Below are positions 7,788 to 16,717 of a stretch of 35,510 nt of DNA, one piece after another. The notes beneath the pieces are model-generated. The model saw only the letters and a program-made list of their open reading frames with translations, had not been told where the DNA came from and ran no database searches. Source of the DNA: Pleomorphomonas carboxyditropha (lineage in GTDB: Bacteria; Pseudomonadota; Alphaproteobacteria; Rhizobiales; Pleomorphomonadaceae); the NCBI RefSeq assembly GCF_002770725.1, contig NZ_NQVN01000034.1, positions 1 to 35,510 of the forward strand, given 5' to 3'. Position numbers and translations under genes: made by a program. How positions within the stretch are numbered: position 1 is the stretch's first letter; every line of letters begins with the position of its first letter.

Positions 7788-7810
7788 CGAAGCGGGCGCC
7801 GCCCGCTTCG
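7788..7810 (+). other. Intra-operon hairpin after the binding-protein gene
   Basis: Ten-base arms CGAAGCGGGC and GCCCGCTTCG close a three-base loop. No T-run follows (the next bases are CCCCCTCGCC), so full termination is unlikely. Such hairpins usually protect the upstream mRNA end or cause partial attenuation between the binding protein and the downstream hydrolase genes. Confidence 0.65.
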
Positions 7811-7837
7811 CCCCCTCGCCCAACACTGGAATCTCCC

Positions 7838-9226
7838 ATGACATCGGTCAATTACAAGCAAGTCGGGCTGCCCGACTTCGGCACCCCCACGGTCTGTCCC
7901 GAGCTGTCGGGCGGCATCTACCGCGCGCGCTTCGACCGGCTCCTGGCGGCCAAGAAGGCGGCCGGCCTCGATACGCTCGTCGTCTATGCCGATCGCGAGC
8001 ATTGCGCCAACCTCCATTATCTCACCGGCTTCGATCCCCGCTTCGAGGAAGCCTTGATGGTGGTGGCCGACCGCCGGGTGCCGCTGATCCTGACCGGGCC
8101 GGAAAACCTCGGCCGCGCCGCCGCCGCCGCCATCGAGGTGGAGGCCAGGGTCTATCCGCCGTTCGGCCTGCTCGGGCAGGACCGGACCAGGACGCCGCCG
8201 CTCGCCGATCTCCTGGCCGACGCCGGCGTGGCGGCCGGCGCCAGGGTCGGCCTGATCGGCTGGAAATACTTCACCGGACAGGAGAGCCGGACGCCCGAGC
8301 TATGGTCGGAACTGCCGGCCTATATCGTCGAGACCATCCGCGCCGTCGCCGGCGACGGCGGCCGCGTCGTCAACGCCAACACGCTGATGATGGCCAACGA
8401 AACCGGGCTCCGGGCGATCAACGAGATCGACCAGTTGGCGCAGTTCGAATTCGCCGCGTCGCAGGCCTCCGAGGCGATCAAGCGAATGCTGTTCGGCATC
8501 CGGCCGGGCATGAGCGAATATGAGGCGGTGGGCCTGATGCAGCTTGTCGGCATCCCCCTCAGTTGCCACGTCATGCTGTCGACCGGCGCCCGCGCCGTCG
8601 GCCTGTCGAGCCCCAGCGGCAAGGCGATCGAGATCGGCGACGCCTTCACCAGCGCCGTCGGCCTGTGGGGAGCGCTGACCTCGCGCGCCGGCTGGTTCGT
8701 GGCCGGCGAGGAACAGTTGCCGGAGGCGGCCCGCGACTATCTCGACCGGCTGGCCAAGCCCTATTTCGCCTGCGCCGCCGAGTGGTACGCGACGATCGGC
8801 ATCGGCGTCACCGGCGGCGAGATGGACGCGCTGGCGCGGCGGCACCTCGGCGACCCGTTCTTCAACCTGATCCTCAACCCCGGCCACCTCATCCATCTCG
8901 ACGAGTGGATGAACACGCCGGTCTATCCGGGCAGCGGCGAGCGCTTCCAATCCGGGCAGGCGGTGCAGTGCGACATCATCCCGGCGGTGGGCGACCCCTA
9001 TTTCACCACCAACATCGAGGACGGCATCATCCTGCTCGACGAGCGCGGCCGGGCCGCGTTCCGCGAGGCCCATCCGGAGGCCTGGGGCCGCATCGAGGCG
9101 CGCCGCGCCTTCATGGACGACGCGCTCGGCATCAAGCTGAAGCCGGAGGTGCTGCCGCTCAGCAACATGCCGGCCTACCTGCCGCCGTTCATCCTGGCGC
9201 CGGAACGGGCGCTGACGCTGCGCTGA
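7838..9226 (+). CDS. M24-fold (Xaa-Pro aminopeptidase/creatinase-like) protein with altered metal site
   Basis: Protein of 462 aa. It has an N-terminal creatinase-like domain (about residues 25-190, with YADREHCANLHYLTGFDPRFEEA) and a C-terminal pita-bread domain of the M24 family (from about 215). In active M24 peptidases the metals are held by two Asp, one His and two Glu. Here the DxG strand reads TSAVGLWG and the second Asp region reads TSRAGWFV, so both Asp appear lost. The His is kept in NPGHLIHLDEW, the EPG motif is CDIIP (Glu to Asp), and the last Glu is kept in NIEDGI. It may be a non-metallo hydrolase such as creatinase, which also lacks metals, or a binding protein. It is the fifth gene of the LacI cassette. 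Confidence 0.75.
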   Translation: MTSVNYKQVGLPDFGTPTVCPELSGGIYRARFDRLLAAKKAAGLDTLVVYADREHCANLHYLTGFDPRFEEALMVVADRRVPLILTGPENLGRAAAAAIEVEARVYPPFGLLGQDRTRTPPLADLLADAGVAAGARVGLIGWKYFTGQESRTPELWSELPAYIVETIRAVAGDGGRVVNANTLMMANETGLRAINEIDQLAQFEFAASQASEAIKRMLFGIRPGMSEYEAVGLMQLVGIPLSCHVMLSTGARAVGLSSPSGKAIEIGDAFTSAVGLWGALTSRAGWFVAGEEQLPEAARDYLDRLAKPYFACAAEWYATIGIGVTGGEMDALARRHLGDPFFNLILNPGHLIHLDEWMNTPVYPGSGERFQSGQAVQCDIIPAVGDPYFTTNIEDGIILLDERGRAAFREAHPEAWGRIEARRAFMDDALGIKLKPEVLPLSNMPAYLPPFILAPERALTLR

Positions 9227-9251
9227 CATCATACCAATCGGGGAGAGATCG

Positions 9252-10007
9252 ATGACAAGGACAAGGGTGCTGCTCGCCGGGGAATCCTGGATCAGCCAGA
9301 CGACGCACGTGAAGGGCTTCGACAAGTTCTCGACCGCCGAATACCAGACCGGCATCGATGGCCTGCGGGCGGCGCTCGAAGACAGCGACATCGATCTCGT
9401 CCACATGCCCGGCCACGAGGTGCCGACGCGCTTTCCGGCGACGCTCGAGGCGATGGACGCCTACGACGTCATCGTCATCAGCGACATCGGCGCCAACAGC
9501 ATCCTGTTGCATCCCGACACCTTCGTGCGCGGCCGCCGCACGCCGGACCGGCTGAAGCTGCTGGCCGAATGGGTGAAGAAGGGCGGCGCCTTCATGATGA
9601 TCGGCGGCTACTACAGCTTCCAGGGGCTGGGCGGCGAGGCCCGCTATCGCGGTACGCCGGTCGAGGCGATGCTGCCGGTTTCCATCCATCCCTGGGACGA
9701 CCGCGTCGAGGTACCCGACGGCTTCCTGCCAAGGCGCCTCACGGAGCATCCCGCCATCGCCGGCATCGACGGCGACTGGCCCTGGCTGCTCGGCTACAAC
9801 GAGGTGGTGGCGAAACCCGGCGCCGAGGTGGTGCTGGCGGCCGGCGACGGCGATCACCCGCTGCTGGTCGTCGGAACCCACGGCAACGGCCGCACCGCCG
9901 CCTGGACCTCCGACATCGGACCGCACTGGCTGCCGCAGGAATTCATCGACTGGCCCGGCTACGCCCGGCTCTGGCAACAGACCTTCGCCTGGCTCGCCGG
10001 CCGTTGA
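9252..10007 (+). CDS. GATase1/ThuA-like protein (class I glutamine amidotransferase-like fold)
   Basis: Cytoplasmic protein of 251 aa resembling the putative glutamine amidotransferase family (PF07090-like) within the GATase1/ThuA superfamily. Visible features are the N-terminal strand RVLLAGESWISQTTH, VIVISDIGANSILLHPDTF, the nucleophile-elbow region KGGAFMMIGGYYSFQGLGG and the C-terminal GRTAAWTSDIGPHWLP with a conserved His. The elbow has no Cys, so classical glutaminase activity is not expected. GGGGAGA lies 8 bases ahead of the start and the gap to the previous gene is 25 bases, so it closes the LacI operon. Related proteins occur beside sugar and polyol uptake operons; its biochemical role is unknown. 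Confidence 0.75.
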   Translation: MTRTRVLLAGESWISQTTHVKGFDKFSTAEYQTGIDGLRAALEDSDIDLVHMPGHEVPTRFPATLEAMDAYDVIVISDIGANSILLHPDTFVRGRRTPDRLKLLAEWVKKGGAFMMIGGYYSFQGLGGEARYRGTPVEAMLPVSIHPWDDRVEVPDGFLPRRLTEHPAIAGIDGDWPWLLGYNEVVAKPGAEVVLAAGDGDHPLLVVGTHGNGRTAAWTSDIGPHWLPQEFIDWPGYARLWQQTFAWLAGR

Positions 10008-10028
10008 GGGTGTTCCGAGGGCATAGTA

Positions 10029-10755
10029 CCAGTGTGCCGACCTATCCCTTTGTTTCCCAATATAAAGCTGTCATCCTCGATATAAAGCTGTCATCCTCGC
10101 GCAGGCGAGGACCTCAGGCAGAACAAAGCTCCAACGCCGATATAGAGCTCCAGCAACGCAAGGCGCCTGATACGCCCCTCATCACCTTCTCGTCCCGAGG
10201 TCCTCGCCTTCGCGAGGATGACAATCTATGGGAGGCGATGCGCTCGGCGGCGACGGCGTAACAGGGACTGCACCTGCGTACCCGGGAATTTGCCTCCGGG
10301 CACCAGTGTTCCGACCTATCCCTTTGTTCCCCATATATAAAGCTGTCATCCTCGATATAAAGCTGTCATCCTCGCGCAGGCGAGGACCTCAGGCAGGACA
10401 AAGCTCGACGCAGACATAGCGCTCCAGCAACGCAAGGCGCCTGATACATCCTTCATCACCTTCTCGTCCCGAGGTCCTCGCCTTCGCGAGGATGACAATC
10501 TATGGAAGCGACGCGCTCGGCGATGACGGCGTAACAGGGACTGCACCTGCGTACCCGGGAATTTGCCTCCGGGCACCAGTGTTCCGACCTATCCCTTTGT
10601 TCCCCATATATAAAGCTGTCATCCTCGCGCAGGCGAGGACCTCAGGCAGGACAAAGCTCAATGCCGATATAGCGCTCCAGCAACGCAAGGCGCCCGATAC
10701 GCCCCTCATCGCCTTCTCGTCCCGAGGTCCTCGCCTGCGCGAGGATGACGATCTA
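10029..10755. repeat. Three-copy tandem array of a ~273-bp unit built on long inverted arms
   Basis: Unit 1 is 10029-10302 (274 bp), unit 2 is 10303-10575 (273 bp) and unit 3 is 10576-10755 (partial). Each unit holds a 29-bp left arm starting GTCATCCTCGCGCAGGCG and a right arm ending CGCGAGGATGAC that is its near-perfect reverse complement: 10090-10118 with 10194-10222, 10365-10393 with 10468-10496, and 10618-10646 with 10721-10749. Each arm is itself a small hairpin (CCTCGC, loop, GCGAGG). Units 1 and 2 contain an extra 20-bp duplication (GATATAAAGCTGTCATCCTC) that unit 3 lacks. About 75 bp separate the arms. No gene is supported between 10008 and 10838. A degenerate half copy (ACGCAAGCGGGGACCTGG) sits near 10790-10807. 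Confidence 0.9.
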
Positions 10756-10838
10756 TATATATGTTTTTATTATATGAATCCCATTTTCACGCAAGCGGGG
10801 ACCTGGCAAGGCATGGCTGGTCTGCCCTCCACTCTATG

Positions 10839-11282
10839 TCAGGCGGCTTTCTCCACGCCGATCACCAGCCGTCGGCCAAGCGCCGCCAGCGCCTGTTCCA
10901 GCATGGCCAGCTTGGTCGGGTGCATCGGGTCGAGAATGCGCCGGGCTTCCTTCTCGTCCTTGCCGATCCGGCGCGCCAGCTCGCTGCGGCTGATGCCGGC
11001 TTCCGCGAAAGCCTCCAGCACCGCCAGCTTGGCGGTGATGTCGGACGGCGGCGAGATTGTCTCGCCTGTCGCTTTCGGCTCCGGCAGGGCGCGTCCCATG
11101 CGTATATAGGCGAGCAGCGCGGTGCCGAGCGCGTCGGCCGCCTGCAGCCGGGCATCGCTCATGCCCTCGCCCTCGGTGATGGCCTCGGGCACGTCCGGAA
11201 ACGTGACCACGATGATGCCGGGATCGTCGCCCGGCTCGAATTGCGCGGCATAGCCGTAGGTCTTCACGTCCTGTCCCTCCAT
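10839..11282 (-). CDS. hicB: HicB-family antitoxin
   Basis: Antitoxin of 147 aa in the HicAB type II system. The N-terminal partial RNase H-like fold is seen in YAAQFEPGDDPGIIVVTFPDVPEAITEGEGMSDA (the HicB signature F-x-D-(V/L)-P-x-x-x-T-x-G) followed by the helix ADALGTALLAYI. The C-terminal part has a helix-turn-helix of the XRE type (SRSELARRIGKDEKEARRIL, about 97-116) that would bind the operators at 11538-11588. It lies 30 bases after hicA, transcribed in the same direction. HicB inhibits HicA and represses the operon. Confidence 0.88.
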   Translation of the reverse strand: MEGQDVKTYGYAAQFEPGDDPGIIVVTFPDVPEAITEGEGMSDARLQAADALGTALLAYIRMGRALPEPKATGETISPPSDITAKLAVLEAFAEAGISRSELARRIGKDEKEARRILDPMHPTKLAMLEQALAALGRRLVIGVEKAA

Positions 11283-11312
11283 GGTCCGACCGGAGCGGCG
11301 AAACGCCTGCGT

Positions 11313-11510
11313 TCAATCGAGCCCCAGCGTCTTGCGTATCTTCCTCTCCGTCTTCGGATCGATCTCGCGCGAGGGGAGCGTCGTGAACCTCTCGCCGATC
11401 CACACCATCGCGTGCCCGCCTTTTCCTCGGCCCTTGTCGAACTGGAAAGGAAGCCCGCGCGCCTTGGCCTCGTCCCGAAGGTCGGCGATGAAGCGATCCC
11501 GCTTGTCCAT
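11313..11510 (-). CDS. hicA: HicA-family mRNA interferase toxin
   Basis: Toxin of 65 aa with the small dsRBD-like HicA fold. HicA enzymes cleave mRNA independently of the ribosome with a single active-site His; here that is H33 in GRGKGGHAMVW. The C-terminal strand and helix TTLPSREIDPKTERKIRKTLGL match the family. The start at 11510 is chosen because GGAGG lies six bases upstream; an in-frame ATG at 11546 falls inside the operator palindrome and has no ribosome-binding site. It is first in the operon, as is usual for hicA. Confidence 0.85.
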   Translation of the reverse strand: MDKRDRFIADLRDEAKARGLPFQFDKGRGKGGHAMVWIGERFTTLPSREIDPKTERKIRKTLGLD

Positions 11511-11534
11511 CGGCGCCTCCGTGCCGGCAGGGTG

Positions 11535-11588
11535 AATCTCGGACATTTTTGTCCGAGAGTCAAGCAGACTCGGACAAAAATGTCCGAG
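11535..11588 (-). promoter_or_regulatory. hicAB promoter with twin operators
   Basis: Two perfect palindromes with 8-bp arms CTCGGACA/TGTCCGAG and a four-base AT centre lie at 11538-11557 and 11569-11588, with centres 31 bp apart (about three helical turns). They are mirror copies (TTTT against AAAA centre). On the minus strand a -35 TTGACT (11563-11558) and a -10 GAGATT (11540-11535) are 17 bases apart, so the proximal palindrome fills the promoter spacer. Repression by HicB is the obvious reading. Confidence 0.75.
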
Positions 11589-11670
11589 GACAGCGTTCTT
11601 CGTATACGGCGGCCACGCTCCGGACGATCCTCACACTCATCGGGCGCCGCCGCTTGCGTCGAGGAAGGGT

Positions 11671-11706
11671 GGCATCCCGTGAAGGCGAGGACCTCGGGCA
11701 GGACAG
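11671..11706 (+). repeat. Dispersed palindromic repeat, single copy
   Basis: A diverged copy of the arm found in the tandem array: GGCATCCCGTGAAGGCGAGG then ACCTCGGGCAGGACA. It lies in the short gap between the hicAB promoter and the 3' end of ettA, where nothing else is recognised. Confidence 0.65.
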
Positions 11707-11779
11707 ACCAATCGGCCGATAGAGGCCTCCGCCTTTCGTGCTCGGACCGCCGCAACGGCGCGGCGGCCCTCAGCCATCC

Positions 11780-13435
<1,656 letters not shown>

Positions 13436-13513
13436 GGCGTGTCGACCTTCCGGTGGGCGGGTTTGCGTTTGGCCGGTGTTCTAGAGCATCCGCCGCCGGA
13501 AGGGAAAGCAAAA

Positions 13514-13756
13514 ATGCGGACGGCAGCCGCCTCGCCGGAGCGATACGAATTCATGCCGCAAGAACACAATCGATCTCAATTCAGCCAAGATTTGGCCCGC
13601 CCGGCCGGGGCAATTCAGAATAAAATACCTTACGCGGTAAAATTAAAGGTTGACTATCTGGCCCAAAATCTCTATCCGATAGCTCATCGATATTTTCTTG
13701 CCGAGCTTTGGTTACGACGCGTCTGGCACCGCGTTTTGAGCGAATCCTCCCTTTAA
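13514..13756 (+). CDS. Possible small ORF, 80 aa (weak)
   Basis: An open frame in the otherwise empty 389-base gap between ettA and the cold-shock gene. It begins MRTAAASPERYEFMPQEHN and ends in a basic helical stretch (RRVWHRVLSESSL). AAGGGAAAG lies upstream of the ATG. No family is recognised, the base composition is lower in GC than the neighbours, and the likely csp promoter would lie inside it, so it may be chance. Confidence 0.2.
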   Translation: MRTAAASPERYEFMPQEHNRSQFSQDLARPAGAIQNKIPYAVKLKVDYLAQNLYPIAHRYFLAELWLRRVWHRVLSESSL

Positions 13757-13794
13757 AGCATCGTTAACACCATCCGCGGCGCTTCTGTGCCGCG
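13650..13794 (+). promoter_or_regulatory. Candidate cold-shock gene promoter and structured leader
   Basis: A possible -35 TTGACT (13650-13655) and -10 TATCCG (13673-13678) with 17-base spacing would give a 5' leader of about 140 bases, as is usual for csp mRNAs. Within the leader a hairpin with 8-bp arms CGCGGCGC and GTGCCGCG (one G-U pair, loop TTCT) lies at 13775-13794, about 14 bases ahead of the AGGGAAGGG ribosome-binding site. Temperature control through this leader is inferred only. Confidence 0.4.
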
Positions 13795-13824
13795 ATCTTC
13801 AGTCATGCTAGGGAAGGGTTCATC

Positions 13825-14034
13825 ATGACCACTGGCACAGTTAAATGGTTCAATTCCACCAAGGGTTTCGGTTTCATTCAGCCTGACAACGGCGGTCCGG
13901 ACGCCTTCGTCCACATCTCGGCGGTCGAACGCGCCGGCATGCGCGAAATCGTCGAAGGCCAGAAGCTCAGCTACGACATGGAGACCGACAAGAGGTCGGG
14001 CAAGATGTCGGCCAGCAACCTGCAGCCGGCCTGA
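13825..14034 (+). CDS. Cold-shock protein (CspA family)
   Basis: Single cold-shock domain of 69 aa, the standard size. RNP1 is KGFGFI (residues about 13-18) and RNP2 is AFVHIS (about 27-32), the aromatic RNA-binding face. Members are RNA chaperones that melt mRNA structure. The ribosome-binding site is AGGGAAGGG. It is followed by an intrinsic terminator at 14098-14124 and by two small genes that often accompany csp genes in alphaproteobacteria, so it is one of probably several csp paralogues in this genome. Confidence 0.95.
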   Translation: MTTGTVKWFNSTKGFGFIQPDNGGPDAFVHISAVERAGMREIVEGQKLSYDMETDKRSGKMSASNLQPA

Positions 14035-14097
14035 TCGGGATCGGCTCTCCCTTGACCACGGATGTACTGGCATTGCCGAGAGCATGAAACCAAACGA

Positions 14098-14124
14098 GGT
14101 CAGGCAGCCTGCCTGGCCTTTTTT
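14098..14124 (+). terminator. Intrinsic terminator after the cold-shock gene
   Basis: Arms GGTCAGG and CCTGGCC (one G-U pair) close a seven-base loop and are followed directly by six T. It lies 64 bases after the csp stop and 29 bases before the next start, so it may act as a partial terminator that sets the ratio of csp to the downstream gene. Confidence 0.85.
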
Positions 14125-14152
14125 ATTGCCGCACCACCCCACGAGGATTCCC

Positions 14153-14377
14153 ATGGCCGAGCAATACAGCAAGCCGCGTCAACAGGCCGAGATCGCTTTC
14201 GGCAAGACGCAATCGCAGTTCTTTGCGCGCGGGCGCGCCTTCGAGGAACTCGATTCGATCACCGCGGCCCGCAACGAGAAGACCCTGCGGCTGCGCGAGG
14301 TGCGTCTTGCCAAGGAGCTGCAGGACAGCATCGCCCCGGCGGCCAAGCCTGCGCCGAAACGAGCCGGCAGATCCTGA
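14153..14377 (+). CDS. Conserved small csp-associated protein, 74 aa
   Basis: Small, charged, probably helical protein (MAEQYSKPRQQAEIAFGKTQ then SQFFARGRAFEELDSITAARNEKTLRLREVRL). No membrane segment or catalytic motif. Proteins with this pattern (QAExAFxKTQSQF...TARxEKTxRLRExRL) are found beside cold-shock genes in alphaproteobacteria as far as I remember, but no function is established. The start at 14153 is supported by GAGG six bases upstream; a longer frame to 14084 would run through the terminator. The gene lies between csp and a DUF6481-like gene. Confidence 0.75.
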   Translation: MAEQYSKPRQQAEIAFGKTQSQFFARGRAFEELDSITAARNEKTLRLREVRLAKELQDSIAPAAKPAPKRAGRS

Positions 14378-14409
14378 CCGCCGAGCAACACCCGAACAGG
14401 ACCAGAGAT

Positions 14410-14790
14410 TTGAGAGCCATCAAGAACAAAGACCTCAACGACCGTCGCAGCACCGCGAACGACGCCAAAGCGGCCCAGCTTCAGGCCTATCGCGCCGCCA
14501 TCGCGGCCGCCGCGCCGACACGTGAAGCCAGGCAGGCGGAGCGCTTGGCGATCGCCGAGGCGCGGGACGAGCGCCGCGCCGAGCGCGAGCGGGTAAAGCT
14601 CGAGGAACAGAACCGCATCGCCGCCGAAGCGGCAGAGCGCGAAGCCGCCATCGCAGCGGCCGCCCGAGCCGAAACCGAAGCGCGCGAACTGGCCAACAAG
14701 AATCGCATAGCCCGCGTCCTCGAGGACGAAGCGGCGCGCAAGGCCGAGCGCGACCGGCGCTACGCCAACCGCAAAGCCCGCCGGGCCTGA
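14410..14790 (+). CDS. DUF6481-like Ala/Glu/Arg-rich coiled-coil protein
   Basis: Protein of 126 aa made almost entirely of a long charged helix. The N-terminus AIKNKDLNDRRSTANDAKAA fits the family pattern KNxxFxDRxxxAxxAKxAxLxxxR, and the remainder is EARDERRAERERVKLEEQNR-type coiled coil ending in RRYANRKARR. Such proteins are frequently next to csp genes in Rhizobiales; they may bind RNA or ribosomes through the basic ends, but this is not established. The start is placed at TTG 14410 with AGGA eight bases upstream; the alternative would be a much longer frame running through the preceding gene, which is not supported. Confidence 0.65.
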   Translation: MRAIKNKDLNDRRSTANDAKAAQLQAYRAAIAAAAPTREARQAERLAIAEARDERRAERERVKLEEQNRIAAEAAEREAAIAAAARAETEARELANKNRIARVLEDEAARKAERDRRYANRKARRA

Positions 14791-14791
14791 A

Positions 14792-14897
14792 GCATCCGCC
14801 CGAAAAGTTGCAGACTTTTCGGACCGAGCGGATGCGCGAAAGCAAGAGTTCCAGCATCCGCCCGAAAAGTTGTGAGGCTTTTCGGACGGGCGGATGC
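14792..14897. repeat. Two consecutive 44-bp palindromic repeats
   Basis: Two near-identical hairpin units lie at 14792-14835 and 14854-14897. Each starts GCATCCGCCCGAAAAGTT and ends CGGATGC with a central CTTTTCGGAC. Arms pair over about 18-19 bases. They occupy the gap between the convergent DUF6481-like and chemoreceptor genes and could act as a bidirectional terminator. Their precise duplication and palindromic form also fit a dispersed intergenic repeat (REP-like) family, distinct in sequence from the GTCATCCTCG repeat elsewhere in the window. Confidence 0.8.
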
Positions 14898-14932
14898 GTA
14901 GGCGTGCGCGGCCGATCGGCAGGAAAGCGCCG

Positions 14933-16267
14933 CTAGTTCTGCGCCACCTTGGCCGTGAAGGTGGCGACGCTCTCCTTCAGCACGCCGGCCTGCTCGACCA
15001 GTTCCTGGGAAATCGCCGACACGTGGCGGGCCGAGCCGGTGGTCTTCTCGCTCTCGCCCACCACCTCGCCGATGGCGACGGCGATTTCCTCGGCCGATCG
15101 CGACACGCCCATCGCCGAGCCGGCGATATCGGCAGTGGCCGACGACTGCTGCTCGACGGCGGCGGCGATGGCCGTGCCGATGCGCGCCACCTCCTCGATG
15201 GTGTCGGTGATGCCGGAAATGTCGGCCACCGACTGCTGCGTCGCCTGCTGGATGGCGGCGATCTGGCCGGTGATCTCCTCGGTGGCCCGCGCCGTCTGCG
15301 CGGCGAGCGACTTCACCTCGCTCGCCACCACCGCGAAGCCCCTGCCGGCCTCGCCGGCCCGCGCCGCCTCGATGGTGGCGTTGAGCGCCAGGAGGTTGGT
15401 CTGGGCGGCGATGGAGGAGATCAGCTCCACCACCGAGCCGATCTTGTCGACGGCGTCGGCGAGGCCCTTCACCGAGGCGGCGGTGCGGCGGGCGCCGTCC
15501 ACCGCCTTGGAGGACACCGACAGCGACGCCTCGGCCTGGCGGCCGATCTCGCCGATCGAGGCATGCAACTCCTCGGTGGCGGCGGCGGTGGTGGCGATGC
15601 CGTTGCCGGTCGCCTCCTGAGAATCGCGGATGCTGTCGCAGCGGCCGGCCACCGAGGCGGCCTGCGTCTCGAGCGCGCCGGAGTTGGCGCCGAGGTCGGC
15701 CGTCATCCTGCCCAGCGTGCCGAGCATGGCGTTGATCGAGGCGTCGAAGTCGCAGATCGCCGCCTGCACGCGGTCCTGCCGGTCGCGGATCTGCTGGATC
15801 AGCGTCTCGCCGTAGACGGAAACGGCGATGTCCATGTCGAGCAGCACCGCCTTGGTGACGGTGGCGATCATGCGCGCTGCCCGGGCGCCGGACAGCCGGG
15901 CCTGCCGGCCCATGATCACCGACACCTGCTGCAACACGTCGTTGTAGCCGGCGATATACCAGTGCGGCTCCAGCCCGATGCGGACATGGGCGAGGCCGAC
16001 GCGGTGCACGCTCTGGAAATAATCGGCATCGAAGCGGGCCGAGAACAGCCGCTTCCAGTGCTCGTATTGCGCCTTCTTGAGATGGTCGATGCGGCCTTCC
16101 ACCAGCGCCGCCAGCTTGGGCTCCTGCTTCCAGCGCTTGTAGAACACGTCGAGGATGTCGCCCATCCGCCGGTCGAGAATGCCCCAAGCGGCGCGAATGT
16201 CGGCGCAGGCCGCCTCGTCGATGCCGTAGGCCTTCGTATGGCCCTGAAAGTCGTCCCACGCCGCCAT
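14933..16267 (-). CDS. Globin-coupled methyl-accepting chemotaxis protein (aerotaxis sensor)
   Basis: Soluble chemoreceptor of 444 aa without membrane segments. Residues about 1-165 form a protoglobin/globin-sensor domain with the proximal haem His H94 in [20 protein letters not shown], a hallmark of HemAT-type sensors that bind oxygen. A helical MCP signalling domain follows, with the conserved hairpin tip [20 protein letters not shown] and [18 protein letters not shown] (about 290-330) that contacts CheA/CheW. It would report oxygen or another gaseous ligand to the chemotaxis kinase, or to an Aer-like adaptation pathway. No che genes are nearby. The C-terminus has no CheR/CheB pentapeptide. 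Confidence 0.93.
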   Translation of the reverse strand: MAAWDDFQGHTKAYGIDEAACADIRAAWGILDRRMGDILDVFYKRWKQEPKLAALVEGRIDHLKKAQYEHWKRLFSARFDADYFQSVHRVGLAHVRIGLEPHWYIAGYNDVLQQVSVIMGRQARLSGARAARMIATVTKAVLLDMDIAVSVYGETLIQQIRDRQDRVQAAICDFDASINAMLGTLGRMTADLGANSGALETQAASVAGRCDSIRDSQEATGNGIATTAAATEELHASIGEIGRQAEASLSVSSKAVDGARRTAASVKGLADAVDKIGSVVELISSIAAQTNLLALNATIEAARAGEAGRGFAVVASEVKSLAAQTARATEEITGQIAAIQQATQQSVADISGITDTIEEVARIGTAIAAAVEQQSSATADIAGSAMGVSRSAEEIAVAIGEVVGESEKTTGSARHVSAISQELVEQAGVLKESVATFTAKVAQN

Positions 16268-16484
16268 TCTTGAGCTCCGTTGCCGAGGCCGGAATCCGTC
16301 ACGCGAATTCGCCTGAACGCAACTATAGGTGGATTAGGATTGACAAATTCTAAATTCCGGAGAAATCAATTCAGAAAGCCGAATGCAAGGCCGGCCTCCG
16401 GTCACAAGCCCGAGATATCCGCCGCGCCCACCCGCGCGATCGCGCTTCTCTCTCGGGGAGACCTATATTCGCCGCTCGCCCCAT

Positions 16485-16605
16485 CCTGCCCGAGGTCCCC
16501 GCCTGCGCGGGGATGACAACTTGATGGATACCCGCGCAAGCCGCTACAGCGCTGTTTCCTATATAAGACTGTCATCCTCCGCGAAGGCGGAGGACCTCGG
16601 GCAGA
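16485..16605. repeat. Inverted pair of dispersed palindromic repeats
   Basis: Two copies of the dispersed repeat face each other: 16485-16517 (minus orientation, CCTGCCCGAGGTCCCCGCC then GGGGATGAC) and 16571-16605 (plus orientation, GTCATCCTCCGCGAAGGCGG then AGGACCTCGGGCAG), about 54 bases apart. This reproduces the arm-spacer-arm plan of the tandem array at 10029-10755, but with the order of orientations swapped. The 450-base stretch 16268-16717 between the chemoreceptor and the DUF2478 gene holds nothing else recognisable. Confidence 0.8.
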
Positions 16606-16717
16606 ACGGAGCGCAACGCGGTTATCGGGCGCGCCCGCTGGCATTCCGCCGGCAAAGCCGCTACGGTCCCTCATCCCGCAACACCGCCCCCCCTCCAGCA
16701 ACAAGCGACACGCGGAC

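Noticed and set aside
10029-10755. Possible CRISPR array
   Set aside because: The repeats are ~273 bp and contiguous, not 25-40 bp with unique spacers, and there are no cas genes.
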